Positions 25,233-32,592 of a stretch of 64,000 nucleotides of DNA are shown one piece after another. A program made the position numbers and the translations under genes. Each line of letters opens with the position of its first letter. The stretch's first letter is position 1. Source of the stretch: Roseateles saccharophilus (GTDB lineage: Bacteria; Pseudomonadota; Gammaproteobacteria; Burkholderiales; Burkholderiaceae_C); NCBI RefSeq assembly GCF_004342485.1, contig NZ_SMBU01000018.1:1-64000 (forward strand). The letters are read 5' to 3'. The notes under the pieces are model-generated. The model did no database searches. It had not been told where the DNA came from and worked only from the letters and a program-made list of their open reading frames with translations.

Positions 25233-25841
25233 ATGCAAGACCTCAAGACCCTTTCGCGCCGCGCGGCCTTCGCGGCCCTGGCCCTGCTCGCTACGGGCGC
25301 GGCCCAGGCCCACCCGGGCCATGACGGCCACAGCCTGGTCGACGGCTTCCTCCACCCCTTCGCCGGCCTGGACCACCTGCTGGCCATGGCCGCGGTGGGC
25401 CTGTGGTCGGCCGCCGAGCTGCCGGCAGGCCGCCGCCTGGCCGGCCCGGCCGTCTTCCTCGCGATGCTGCTGCTGGGTGCGGTGCTGCCGCAGTTCGGCC
25501 TGCTGCTGCCGGGGCTGGAGGCTGGCGTGGCGGTCAGCGTCGTCGCGCTCGGCGTGCTGATGATCGCGGCGCGCCAGCCCGCGCTGCGACTGCCGGTGCC
25601 TGTGGGCCTGGGCCTGGTCGGCCTGGCGGCCCTGCTGCACGGCATGGCGCACGGCGCCGAGCTGGCGGTGGGCCAGTCCTTCGCCGCCTATGCGGCGGGC
25701 TTCATGACGGCCTCGGCCCTGCTGCATGGTGCGGGCCTGGTGGCAGGCGGCTGGCTGCAGGCCGGGCGCGTCTGGGCCTGGCGCGCGACGGCCGGCCTGG
25801 TCGGTGCCAGCGGCCTGGCGATGCTGGCGGGGCGGCTCTGA
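25233..25841 (+). CDS. hupE: HupE/UreJ family membrane protein (probable nickel permease)
   Basis: Product of 202 residues with a cleavable signal peptide (cut after AAQA, leaving HPGHDGHS), six hydrophobic segments and the family motif HPFAGLDHLLAM; a second conserved part is HGMAHGAEL. HupE of rhizobia takes up Ni2+ for hydrogenase synthesis; here it probably does the same, since no hoxN-type nickel permease is in the window. Its place between hoxG and hoxZ is unlike the Cupriavidus order. Confidence 0.88.
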   Translation: MQDLKTLSRRAAFAALALLATGAAQAHPGHDGHSLVDGFLHPFAGLDHLLAMAAVGLWSAAELPAGRRLAGPAVFLAMLLLGAVLPQFGLLLPGLEAGVAVSVVALGVLMIAARQPALRLPVPVGLGLVGLAALLHGMAHGAELAVGQSFAAYAAGFMTASALLHGAGLVAGGWLQAGRVWAWRATAGLVGASGLAMLAGRL

Positions 25842-25866
25842 GCCGGCCGCCGCAGGAGGGCTCACC

Positions 25867-26601
25867 ATGTCCAACACCACCACCCACCACGGCCTGAGCC
25901 GCGAGGACATCAACGACGCGCGCGAGGTCGCCGCGGCGCGCTCGATCAAGTCCGTCTACGTCTACGAGGCGCCGGTGCGCATCTGGCACTGGATCAACGC
26001 CGCCGCCATCACTGTGCTGGCCGTCACCGGCTACTTCATCGGCTCGCCCCTGCCCACCCAGCCGGGCGAGGCCAGCGCCAACTACCTGATGGGCTATATC
26101 CGCTTCGCCCACTTCGCGGCCGGCTATCTGCTGGCGGTCGGCCTCGCCGGCCGGCTCTACTGGGCCGTGGTGGGCAACCACCATGCGCGCGAGCTGTTCT
26201 GGGTGCCGCTGTTCCAGCGCGCCTACTGGAAGGAGTTGGGCGGCATGCTGAAGTGGTATGCCTTCATCGCGCCGCGGCCGGGCCGCTATGTGGGCCACAA
26301 CCCGCTGGCGCGCTTCGCGATGTTCTTCGGCTTCTTCCTGCTGACGCTGTTCATGATCGTCACCGGCTTCGCCCTCTACGGCGAGGGTGCGCAGGCGGGG
26401 TCGTGGCAGGAGCGGCTGTTCGGCTGGGTCATTCCGCTGTTCGGCCAGTCGCAGGACGTGCACACCTGGCACCACCTCGGTATGTGGGCACTGGTGTGCT
26501 TCGTCATCCTGCACGTCTACGCCGCCATCCGCGAGGACATCATGGGCCGCTCCAGCGTGGTCAGCACGATGATCTCCGGCCACCGCACCTTTAAAGACTG
26601 A
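25867..26601 (+). CDS. hoxZ: Hydrogenase b-type cytochrome
   Basis: Di-haem membrane cytochrome linking HoxKG to the quinone pool. Product of 244 residues: soluble N-terminal 35 residues, then YVYEAPVRIWHWINAAAI, four transmembrane segments with IRFAHFAAGYLLA and QDVHTWHHLGMWALVCFVILH providing haem-ligand histidines. ATG at 25867, 25 bases after hupE. Confidence 0.95.
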   Translation: MSNTTTHHGLSREDINDAREVAAARSIKSVYVYEAPVRIWHWINAAAITVLAVTGYFIGSPLPTQPGEASANYLMGYIRFAHFAAGYLLAVGLAGRLYWAVVGNHHARELFWVPLFQRAYWKELGGMLKWYAFIAPRPGRYVGHNPLARFAMFFGFFLLTLFMIVTGFALYGEGAQAGSWQERLFGWVIPLFGQSQDVHTWHHLGMWALVCFVILHVYAAIREDIMGRSSVVSTMISGHRTFKD

Positions 26602-26608
26602 GGGCGGC

Positions 26609-26944
26609 ATGGGCCTCGCGCAGCGCACCGGCCAATACCTGCGGCATCCGCCCGCAGGTGTTCCGGTGCGCCTGCCTTGTCACCCAGGACCCTTCCTGCA
26701 GCGCCACTACCTGACGCCGCTGGCCCTGAGCCAGAGCGACGCTGCCCGGCGCCTGGGCATGTCGCGCCGCCGCCTGCACGAGCTGGTGCACGGCCAGCGC
26801 GCGGTGTCGCCCGACACCGCGCTGCGCTGCGCCCTCGTGCTAGGCAGCAACGCCGCCTTCCTGCTGGCCATGCAGGCGGCGTGGGACAGCTTCCACGCCT
26901 GGAAGCATCTGCGCGCGCAGTCGCGCCACTCCTCCCAACATTGA
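26609..26944 (+). CDS. HigA-like XRE-family helix-turn-helix protein, no toxin partner
   Basis: Product of 111 residues. The core HPGPFLQRHYLTPLALSQSD, AARRLGMSRRRLHELVHGQR and SPDTALRCALVLG followed by NAAFLLAMQAAWD fits the HigA antidote / XRE family closely. No HigB-type toxin gene lies on either side; it sits seven bases after hoxZ and 11 before hoxM, in the operon direction. It may be a DNA-binding regulator adopted by the hydrogenase operon. Target unknown. Confidence 0.8.
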   Translation: MGLAQRTGQYLRHPPAGVPVRLPCHPGPFLQRHYLTPLALSQSDAARRLGMSRRRLHELVHGQRAVSPDTALRCALVLGSNAAFLLAMQAAWDSFHAWKHLRAQSRHSSQH

Positions 26945-26955
26945 TTCGTTTCGCC

Positions 26956-27633
26956 ATGCACCCGATACGCCCCAATCCGTCCGAAAACGCCTGTCACCCC
27001 TGCCGTGACAGCGCCGAAACCCTCTGCGTGCTCGGCATCGGCAATGTGCTGTGGGCCGACGAGGGCTTCGGCGTGCGCTGCATCGAGGCGCTGCAGCAGC
27101 GCTGGGAGTTCGCGCCCCAAGTGCAGCTCATCGACGGCGGCACCCAGGGCCTCTACCTCGTGCAGCATGTGCAGCAGGCCGACCGCCTGCTGATCTTCGA
27201 CGCCATCGACTACGGCCTCGCGCCCGGCGAGCTCAAGCTCATCGAGAACGAGGACGTGCCACGCTTTATGGGCGCCAAGAAGATGAGCCTGCACCAGACC
27301 GGCTTCCAGGAGGTGCTGATGCTGGCCCTGCTGACCGAGCAGTATCCGAAGGAGGTGCTGCTGATCGGCTGCCAGCCCGAGGAAATCGAGGACTACGGCG
27401 GCAGCCTGCGGCCGGTGGTCAAGCAGGCGCTGGAAGACGCGCTGGCCCTGGGGCTGGCCGCGCTGCGGCGCTGGGGCGCCCAGCCCCGGCCGCGCAGCCG
27501 CCCGCTCAGCGAGGTCGAGACGGTGACCTTTGCCGAGCTGGCCCTGGGTCGCTACGAGTCTCAGCGGCCCTCCGAAGACCTGGCCTGCCGCAGCGGCGAC
27601 GAGCGTTTCATGCCGGCGCGCGAGGGCCTTTGA
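26956..27633 (+). CDS. hoxM: Hydrogenase large-subunit maturation endopeptidase
   Basis: Ni-dependent protease (HupD/HyaD family) that cuts the C-terminal extension from HoxG after His603. Product of 225 residues: VLGIGNVLWADEGFGVRCIE with the Ni-ligand Glu and Asp region, IDGGTQGLYLV, LLIFDAIDYG, and KKMSLHQTGFQEVL with the ligand His. A hydrophilic C-terminal tail after about residue 175 is longer than in many homologues. A TTG at 26941 is an alternative start. Confidence 0.93.
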   Translation: MHPIRPNPSENACHPCRDSAETLCVLGIGNVLWADEGFGVRCIEALQQRWEFAPQVQLIDGGTQGLYLVQHVQQADRLLIFDAIDYGLAPGELKLIENEDVPRFMGAKKMSLHQTGFQEVLMLALLTEQYPKEVLLIGCQPEEIEDYGGSLRPVVKQALEDALALGLAALRRWGAQPRPRSRPLSEVETVTFAELALGRYESQRPSEDLACRSGDERFMPAREGL

Positions 27634-27635
27634 CC

Positions 27636-27965
27636 ATGTGCATCGGCATCCCCATGCAGGTGCTGGCCCTGGAGCCCGGCCATGCGATCTGCGCCGGCCG
27701 CGGCGAGCGGCGCCGCGTGCGCACCGCGCTGATCGGCGAGCCGCGGCCGGGCGACTGGCTGCTGGTCTTTCTCGACAGCGCCCAGGAGCGCATCCCGGCC
27801 GAGCGGGCGCGCGAGGTGGATGCCACGCTGGACCTGCTGGCCGCCGTGCAGGCAGGGCAGGGCGGCGGTGCGGATGCCGGCTTCATGCTGCCCTCGCAGA
27901 CCAGTGCCACCGAGCTGCTGGCCCTCACCGGTGCAAACAACCCCACGATGGAGACCCCGACATGA
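27636..27965 (+). CDS. hoxL: HypC/HupF-type hydrogenase chaperone
   Basis: Second HypC-family chaperone, dedicated to the membrane-bound hydrogenase. Product of 109 residues beginning MCIGIPMQVLALEPGHAIC with the essential Cys2, and GDWLLVFLDSAQERI in the OB fold. Its tail is longer than in HypC at 33692, as in HupF/HoxL proteins. The stop overlaps hoxO as ATGA. Confidence 0.92.
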   Translation: MCIGIPMQVLALEPGHAICAGRGERRRVRTALIGEPRPGDWLLVFLDSAQERIPAERAREVDATLDLLAAVQAGQGGGADAGFMLPSQTSATELLALTGANNPTMETPT

Positions 27966-28450
27966 ACACCGAATCCCTGCTGAGCCTGCCTGTGCAGGCG
28001 CCACCGGCCCGGCCCGACACCTCGCCCCTGGTCACACGCCTGGCCGAGACCTGCGGCGCGACCTGGGTGGATGCGGACAGCATCGACGCCTGGGCCGCCC
28101 AGGGCGGCGACCGCGTCGTGCTGTTCGCCGGCGACGCGGTGCGTTTCCCCGAGGGCCAGGACGTCGCCGTCGTGCTGCCCGAGCTGCAGCGCAGCCTGGG
28201 CCGGCGCTTCGAGATCGGCGTCGTGCAGCGCCACCTGGAGGACGCGCTGGCGCGCCGCTTCGGCTCGCAGCGCTGGCCCACGCTGCTCTTCCTGCGCGAC
28301 GGCCAGTACGTCACCACGCTGGCCGGCATGCACGACTGGGACGACTTCCTGCGCAAGGCCGAGGAGGCCCTGGCCGCACCCGTCTCGCGCCCGCCGGGCA
28401 TCGGCATCCCCCTCGTCAGCGCCGCCTCTGGCGACAGCGGCTGCCACTAA
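27962..28450 (+). CDS. hoxO: Hydrogenase-1 expression protein HyaE/HupG family
   Basis: Thioredoxin-fold chaperone of 162 residues that holds the Tat-exported small subunit before assembly. Central region DRVVLFAGDAVRFPEGQDVA, FEIGVVQRHLEDALARRFG, SQRWPTLLFLRDGQYVTTL; it lacks a CxxC, as usual in this family. Coupled to hoxL by ATGA. Confidence 0.92.
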   Translation: MNTESLLSLPVQAPPARPDTSPLVTRLAETCGATWVDADSIDAWAAQGGDRVVLFAGDAVRFPEGQDVAVVLPELQRSLGRRFEIGVVQRHLEDALARRFGSQRWPTLLFLRDGQYVTTLAGMHDWDDFLRKAEEALAAPVSRPPGIGIPLVSAASGDSGCH

Positions 28451-28468
28451 CCCCACCCGGACACGACG

Positions 28469-29335
28469 ATGAAAGACTTCCCCATCCCCGTGCGCGCCAT
28501 CGGCCCCGGCAGCCAGCAGGAGGACGAGACGCTGGACTACATGCCCATGCCCCAGGGCATGGAGACCTTCCGCGCGCCGCTGCTGCCCGAGCCCGAGCAG
28601 ATGGCCGGCCGCGAGCGCGCTCATGCGGCCCTGCGCGACACGCTGGCCCAGTTGGAGCAGGTGTGCCTGGACGGCGCCAACCGCCGCGTTGACCTGGGCG
28701 CCCTGGACGAGCTGGACCTGGCCCTCGTCAACCAGGTGCTGGGCGAGGGCGAGGTCAGCGCCGTCGTGCAGGCCGCGGGCGAAGCGCAGCGCGCCGTGCA
28801 GGTGCAGGAGGCCGTGTTCGCCGGCGTCTGGCGCGTCATCGCGACCGAGGGCGGCCGCGTCGTGTCCGACCAGATCGAGCTGGGCCATGTGCCCGAAGTG
28901 CTGCGGGTCGTCGCCCGCGAGGATGTCGAGCCCGAGGTGCCGCGCTGGCAGGGCGGCCTGCCGCCGAACGTGCAGAACGCGCCGGCCCTGCTGGCCGAGA
29001 TCGAGGACCAGTGGCGCATCTGGCGCCCGGGCCAGCCGGTCCATGTTGTCAACCTGACGCTGCTGCCGATGTCGGTGGAGGACATCGGCTTTCTCGACCA
29101 CCACCTCGGCACCGGCCGCGTCCTCATCCTGTCGCGCGGCTATGGCAACTGCCGCATCACCAACACGCTGCGGCCCCACACCTGGCGCGTCGTCTACTAC
29201 AACTCCCAGGACGTCGTGATCCTGAACACCGTCGAGATCAGCGAGCTGCCCGAGGTGGCCCAGGCTGCTATCGAGGACCTGCAGGACTCGCAGGAGCGGC
29301 TGCGCGAGGTGCTGGCGTGGGTGGAGCAGTCGTGA
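28469..29335 (+). CDS. hoxQ: Hydrogenase expression/formation protein HupH family
   Basis: HyaF/HupH family protein of 288 residues needed for small-subunit cluster assembly or protection under O2. Recognisable parts are IPVRAIGPGSQ, ETLDYMPMPQGMETF, and the C-terminal HLGTGRVLILSRGYGNCRIT with TWRVVYYNSQDVVILNTVEI. Precise chemistry not established. A dispersed repeat separates it from hoxR. Confidence 0.92.
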   Translation: MKDFPIPVRAIGPGSQQEDETLDYMPMPQGMETFRAPLLPEPEQMAGRERAHAALRDTLAQLEQVCLDGANRRVDLGALDELDLALVNQVLGEGEVSAVVQAAGEAQRAVQVQEAVFAGVWRVIATEGGRVVSDQIELGHVPEVLRVVAREDVEPEVPRWQGGLPPNVQNAPALLAEIEDQWRIWRPGQPVHVVNLTLLPMSVEDIGFLDHHLGTGRVLILSRGYGNCRITNTLRPHTWRVVYYNSQDVVILNTVEISELPEVAQAAIEDLQDSQERLREVLAWVEQS

Positions 29336-29343
29336 ATGTGCGT

Positions 29344-29499
29344 GCCGAGCGCCGGGCCGCTCCCAAGCCGGCACGCATCCCCTCGGGGGCTGAGGCCGGA
29401 CACATTGCGCCCAGTGGGCGCGATGTGACTGCCGAAGGGCTGTGGCGCACGCCACAGCGCGGTCTGCAAGACCGACCGCCGTTTGCGGCGGGCGAGGGG
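29344..29499 (+). repeat. Dispersed repeat copy A, between hoxQ and hoxR
   Basis: Begins GCCGAGCGCCGGGCCGC then CCCAAGCCGGC and ends GGGCGAGGGG; both ends recur in the copy at 57604-57735. The middle differs and holds small hairpins (GCGCCCAGTGGGCGC; CTGTGGCG-CA-CGCCACAG). It fills the whole hoxQ-hoxR gap, and its final GAGGGG serves as the ribosome binding site of hoxR. Confidence 0.75.
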
Positions 29500-29504
29500 T
29501 TGTC

Positions 29505-29717
29505 ATGACTTTCGAAGGTTCCTACCTCGGCGACGCGGCACGGCTGCCGGCCGACGCGCGCCTGGAGTGCAAGATCTGCTGGTGGGTCTACGACCCGGCC
29601 CTGGGCGACGAGGTCTGGCAGGTGGCGCCAGGCACGGCCTTCAACGACCTGCCATCGCACTGGCGCTGCCCGCAATGCGATGGCGACGCGGAGCAGTTCA
29701 TGGTGCTGGCGTCATGA
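29505..29717 (+). CDS. hoxR: Hydrogenase-associated rubredoxin
   Basis: HupI-type rubredoxin of 70 residues with the two Fe-binding pairs CKICWWVYDP and RCPQCDGD. In Cupriavidus HoxR is needed for full O2-tolerance of the membrane-bound enzyme, acting in Fe-S cluster assembly of HoxK. ATG at 29505; its ribosome binding site lies in the end of a dispersed repeat. Stop overlaps hoxT as ATGA. Confidence 0.94.
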   Translation: MTFEGSYLGDAARLPADARLECKICWWVYDPALGDEVWQVAPGTAFNDLPSHWRCPQCDGDAEQFMVLAS

Positions 29718-30193
29718 GCGAATTGAGAGCCCGCGTCGAAGCGCTGGAGGCGCTGTTCCGCCACGTCGAGCGCACGCGCATGGCGGGCGTGCCGGTGTTG
29801 AACCGCGCATTGTGCGTCGAGGCCGTGGGCTTCGAACCGGTGGCCGTCGACGCGGGCGAGGCGCCCGCCGTGGCCGGCGTGCTGCTGACGCCCTGGTTCA
29901 TGAACCTCGTCTGGCTGCCCATGCAGCCTGCGGCCGGCGAGGGCCGGGTCGGGCAGACGCGGGTGCGCAGCCTCGGCGGCCCGACGTGCTTCGAGTTCAT
30001 CGCGGCGCACGAGCCCGGCTTCGGTGCCTACGAGGCCTGCTCGCTGGCTTCGCCGATGTTCGACTACAACGACCAGGCCCAGGCCAGCGCCACGGCTGTC
30101 GCGGTGCTGGCCGAGCTGCGGCCCGCAAAGGTGGTGTCGAACGCGCGGCGCGGCTTTCTGTTCGGCCGTAACGCCGCGGAGGCCAGGCCATGA
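29714..30193 (+). CDS. hoxT: Hydrogenase maturation protein HupJ family
   Basis: Product of 159 residues with LTPWFMNLVWLPMQP and SLASPMFDYNDQAQASATAV, conserved in HupJ/HoxT, plus an N-terminal short helix. It belongs to the set hoxOQRT used for HoxK assembly in air; the molecular role is not known. Overlaps both neighbours by four bases. Confidence 0.9.
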   Translation: MSELRARVEALEALFRHVERTRMAGVPVLNRALCVEAVGFEPVAVDAGEAPAVAGVLLTPWFMNLVWLPMQPAAGEGRVGQTRVRSLGGPTCFEFIAAHEPGFGAYEACSLASPMFDYNDQAQASATAVAVLAELRPAKVVSNARRGFLFGRNAAEARP

Positions 30194-31305
30194 ACGGCGT
30201 GGACGCGCTGGCTGGCGTGCTGCGGCTGCGGCCGGGCCAGGCCTGCCCTCACGGCCTGACTAACGAGCGCCCGGACTGGGCCGGCAGGCTGGCTCGCGGC
30301 CGCTTGCCCGCCGAGCTGCCGGGCCTGCTGGCCAGCGTCTACAGCCTGTGCGGCCATGCGCAGCGGATGTGCGCGCAGATGGCGCTGCGCGCCGCGGGTG
30401 CGGGCGATGTGGGCGGCGACGCTGCTGCCGCGCGCAGCCTGCAACGTGAGACCCTGGCCGAGCATCTGCGCCGCATCGGCCTGGACTGGCCCGCCGCGCT
30501 GGCCTGTGGCAGGAGTGAAGCGAGCGACGAGGCGCTGCTGTCCCTGCGCAGTTGCCCGCTGCTGCGCCGGCCCGATGCCGGCCTGGCAGACACCAGGCAA
30601 TGGCTGGAGCGCCATCTGCTCGGCATGTCGGCCACGAGCTGGCTGGAACGATGGGAGCATGAGCCCGGCTGGTGGAGCGAATGGAGCGCCAGCACCAGCG
30701 GCTGGCTGCCGCGTCTGCTGCGCGAGGCTCGCCCGTTGGCCGATTGGCCGCTGGCGGCGGCCGAGCCGCTGCATGTGCATGCCGGCGCGGCGCCGCTGCG
30801 CCAGCTCGCCGCCAGCCTGCGCACAGACCCCGGCTACACCCGCCAGCCGCGCTGGCTGGACGACTGCGCCGAGACCGGCTGCTGGACGCGCCTGCACGAA
30901 GCCGGCAGCTCCATGCCCGCCACGCCCTGGCAGCGCCTGGGCGCGCGCGTGGCCGAGCTGGTGCGCCTGGCCCTGCCCGACGCACCGGGCCGCGCCGGCG
31001 GCGGCTGGCTGGCCTTCGGTGCGCTGCGCGTGGCCGACGGCGAGGGCCTGGCCTGGGTGGAGATGGCCCGTGGCCTGCTCGTGCACCACGCGGTGCTGGA
31101 CGCCGCCTCGGGCCGCGTGGCCGCCTACCGCGTGCTGGCCCCGACCGAATGGAATTTTCATGCCGAGGGCGCCGTGGCGCACGCCCTCGAGGGCCTGCGC
31201 CCCGCGGCGTCGGGCCGCATCGCCGCATTGATGGCCGCTTACGATCCCTGCGTGCGCTTCGAGGTGGAGACGCAGTTGCTTGAAGAGGAGCGCGCCCATG
31301 CATGA
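30190..31305 (+). CDS. hoxV: HupK-family hydrogenase assembly scaffold
   Basis: Product of 371 residues distantly resembling the large subunit: SVYSLCGHAQRMCAQMAL in the N-terminal third parallels the CGxC region, and VLAPTEWNFHAEGAVAHALE with YDPCVRFEVE at the C-terminus parallels the DPCxxC end. Thought to carry the Fe(CN)2CO unit to HoxG. Starts as ATGA with hoxT and ends eight bases inside hypA. Confidence 0.9.
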   Translation: MNGVDALAGVLRLRPGQACPHGLTNERPDWAGRLARGRLPAELPGLLASVYSLCGHAQRMCAQMALRAAGAGDVGGDAAAARSLQRETLAEHLRRIGLDWPAALACGRSEASDEALLSLRSCPLLRRPDAGLADTRQWLERHLLGMSATSWLERWEHEPGWWSEWSASTSGWLPRLLREARPLADWPLAAAEPLHVHAGAAPLRQLAASLRTDPGYTRQPRWLDDCAETGCWTRLHEAGSSMPATPWQRLGARVAELVRLALPDAPGRAGGGWLAFGALRVADGEGLAWVEMARGLLVHHAVLDAASGRVAAYRVLAPTEWNFHAEGAVAHALEGLRPAASGRIAALMAAYDPCVRFEVETQLLEEERAHA

Positions 31306-31642
31306 AGCCAGCCTGGCCGGCGGCATCCTGAAGCTGGTGGAGGACGCCGCGCGGCGCGAGGGTTTCCGGCGCGTGACGGCGCTGCGCGTCGAGGCCGGTG
31401 CGCTGGCCGGCGTCGAGGTGAGGGCGCTGCGCTTTGCGCTCGAGGCCATCGCGCCCGGTACCGTGCTGCAAGCTTGCGACATTGCCATCGACGAACCCGA
31501 GGGCCGGGCCTGGTGCCTGCCCTGCGCCGCCACCGTGCCGCTGGCGCGGCGCGGCGACCCCTGCCCCCTTTGTTCAGGCCACCAGCTGCAGCCCACGGGC
31601 GGCACCGAGCTGCGCGTGGTGGACCTGATGGTTGAAGACTGA
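31298..31642 (+). CDS. hypA: Nickel metallochaperone HypA
   Basis: Delivers Ni2+ to the large subunit with HypB. Product of 114 residues beginning [18 protein letters not shown], where His2 and Glu3 bind Ni; the zinc site is formed by CLPC and CPLC around residues 67-92. The ATG at 31298 is fixed by the obligatory MHE start, even though it overlaps hoxV. Confidence 0.95.
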   Translation: MHEASLAGGILKLVEDAARREGFRRVTALRVEAGALAGVEVRALRFALEAIAPGTVLQACDIAIDEPEGRAWCLPCAATVPLARRGDPCPLCSGHQLQPTGGTELRVVDLMVED

Positions 31643-31662
31643 AGACGATCGAGGAGACGACG

Positions 31663-32592
31663 ATGTGCGTGGTGTGCGGATGCGCCGAAGCCGGCGACGG
31701 AACGAAGAAGGCCGATGGGCATGATCACGACCATGTCCATGTGGACCCAGAACATGGCGACCTGCATTTCGGCGCCGGTGCGGCGCGCGTGTCGGTGCCG
31801 GGCCTGAGCCAGGCTCGCACCGTCAAGCTGGAGGCCGACATCCTCGGCGAGAACCGTCGCATCGCGCAGCAGAACCGCCGCCATTTCGAGGCCCACGGCG
31901 TGACGGCGTTGAATCTGCTGTCCAGCCCCGGCTCGGGCAAGACCACGCTGCTGTGCGCCACCATCGAGGCGCTGAGCCGGCGCGCGCCCGGTGTCGACGT
32001 GGCCGTCATCGAGGGCGACCAGCAGACCAGCTTCGACGCCGATCGCATCCGCGCCACCGGCGCGCCGGCCGTCCAGGTCAACACCGGCAAGGGCTGCCAC
32101 CTGGATGCGCCCATGGTGGCCGAGGCCTTCGGCCAGCTGCACAGCCACGACCACCACCATCATCATCACCACGGCCCTGGCGAGGCCCCGGGCAGCCTGC
32201 TTTTCATCGAGAACGTCGGCAACCTCGTCTGCCCCGCGCTGTGGGACCTGGGCGAGGCGGCCAAGGTGGTCGTGCTGTCGGTGACCGAGGGCGAGGACAA
32301 GCCGCTGAAATACCCCGACATGTTCGCCGCCGCCGAGCTGATGCTGCTGAACAAGGTCGACCTGCTGCCGCATCTGCGCTTCGACGTGCAGCGCTGCATC
32401 GCCGCGGCCCGCCAGGTCAACCCGGCACTACAGGTCATCCAGCTGTCGGCCACCAGCGGCGAGGGCATGGACGAATGGCTCGCCTGGCTGCTGGAGCGCG
32501 CCGCGCCCGACCAGGGTCAGGCCGCGCTGCGCGCCCGCGTGGCGGCGCTGGAAGCCGAACTGGCCCAGGCCCGCGCTGCGCTGGAGGACTGA
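31663..32592 (+). CDS. hypB: Nickel-inserting GTPase HypB
   Basis: SIMIBI GTPase of 309 residues. N-terminal MCVVCGC high-affinity Ni motif and a short His-rich stretch [14 protein letters not shown]1 [11 protein letters not shown], then [30 protein letters not shown] and NKVDLLPH. Unusual: a second tract [12 protein letters not shown] (bases 32140-32175) lies inside the G domain, before [10 protein letters not shown]. The end forms a small coiled coil ([19 protein letters not shown]). Stop overlaps hypF (TGATG). Confidence 0.96.
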   Translation: MCVVCGCAEAGDGTKKADGHDHDHVHVDPEHGDLHFGAGAARVSVPGLSQARTVKLEADILGENRRIAQQNRRHFEAHGVTALNLLSSPGSGKTTLLCATIEALSRRAPGVDVAVIEGDQQTSFDADRIRATGAPAVQVNTGKGCHLDAPMVAEAFGQLHSHDHHHHHHHGPGEAPGSLLFIENVGNLVCPALWDLGEAAKVVVLSVTEGEDKPLKYPDMFAAAELMLLNKVDLLPHLRFDVQRCIAAARQVNPALQVIQLSATSGEGMDEWLAWLLERAAPDQGQAALRARVAALEAELAQARAALED

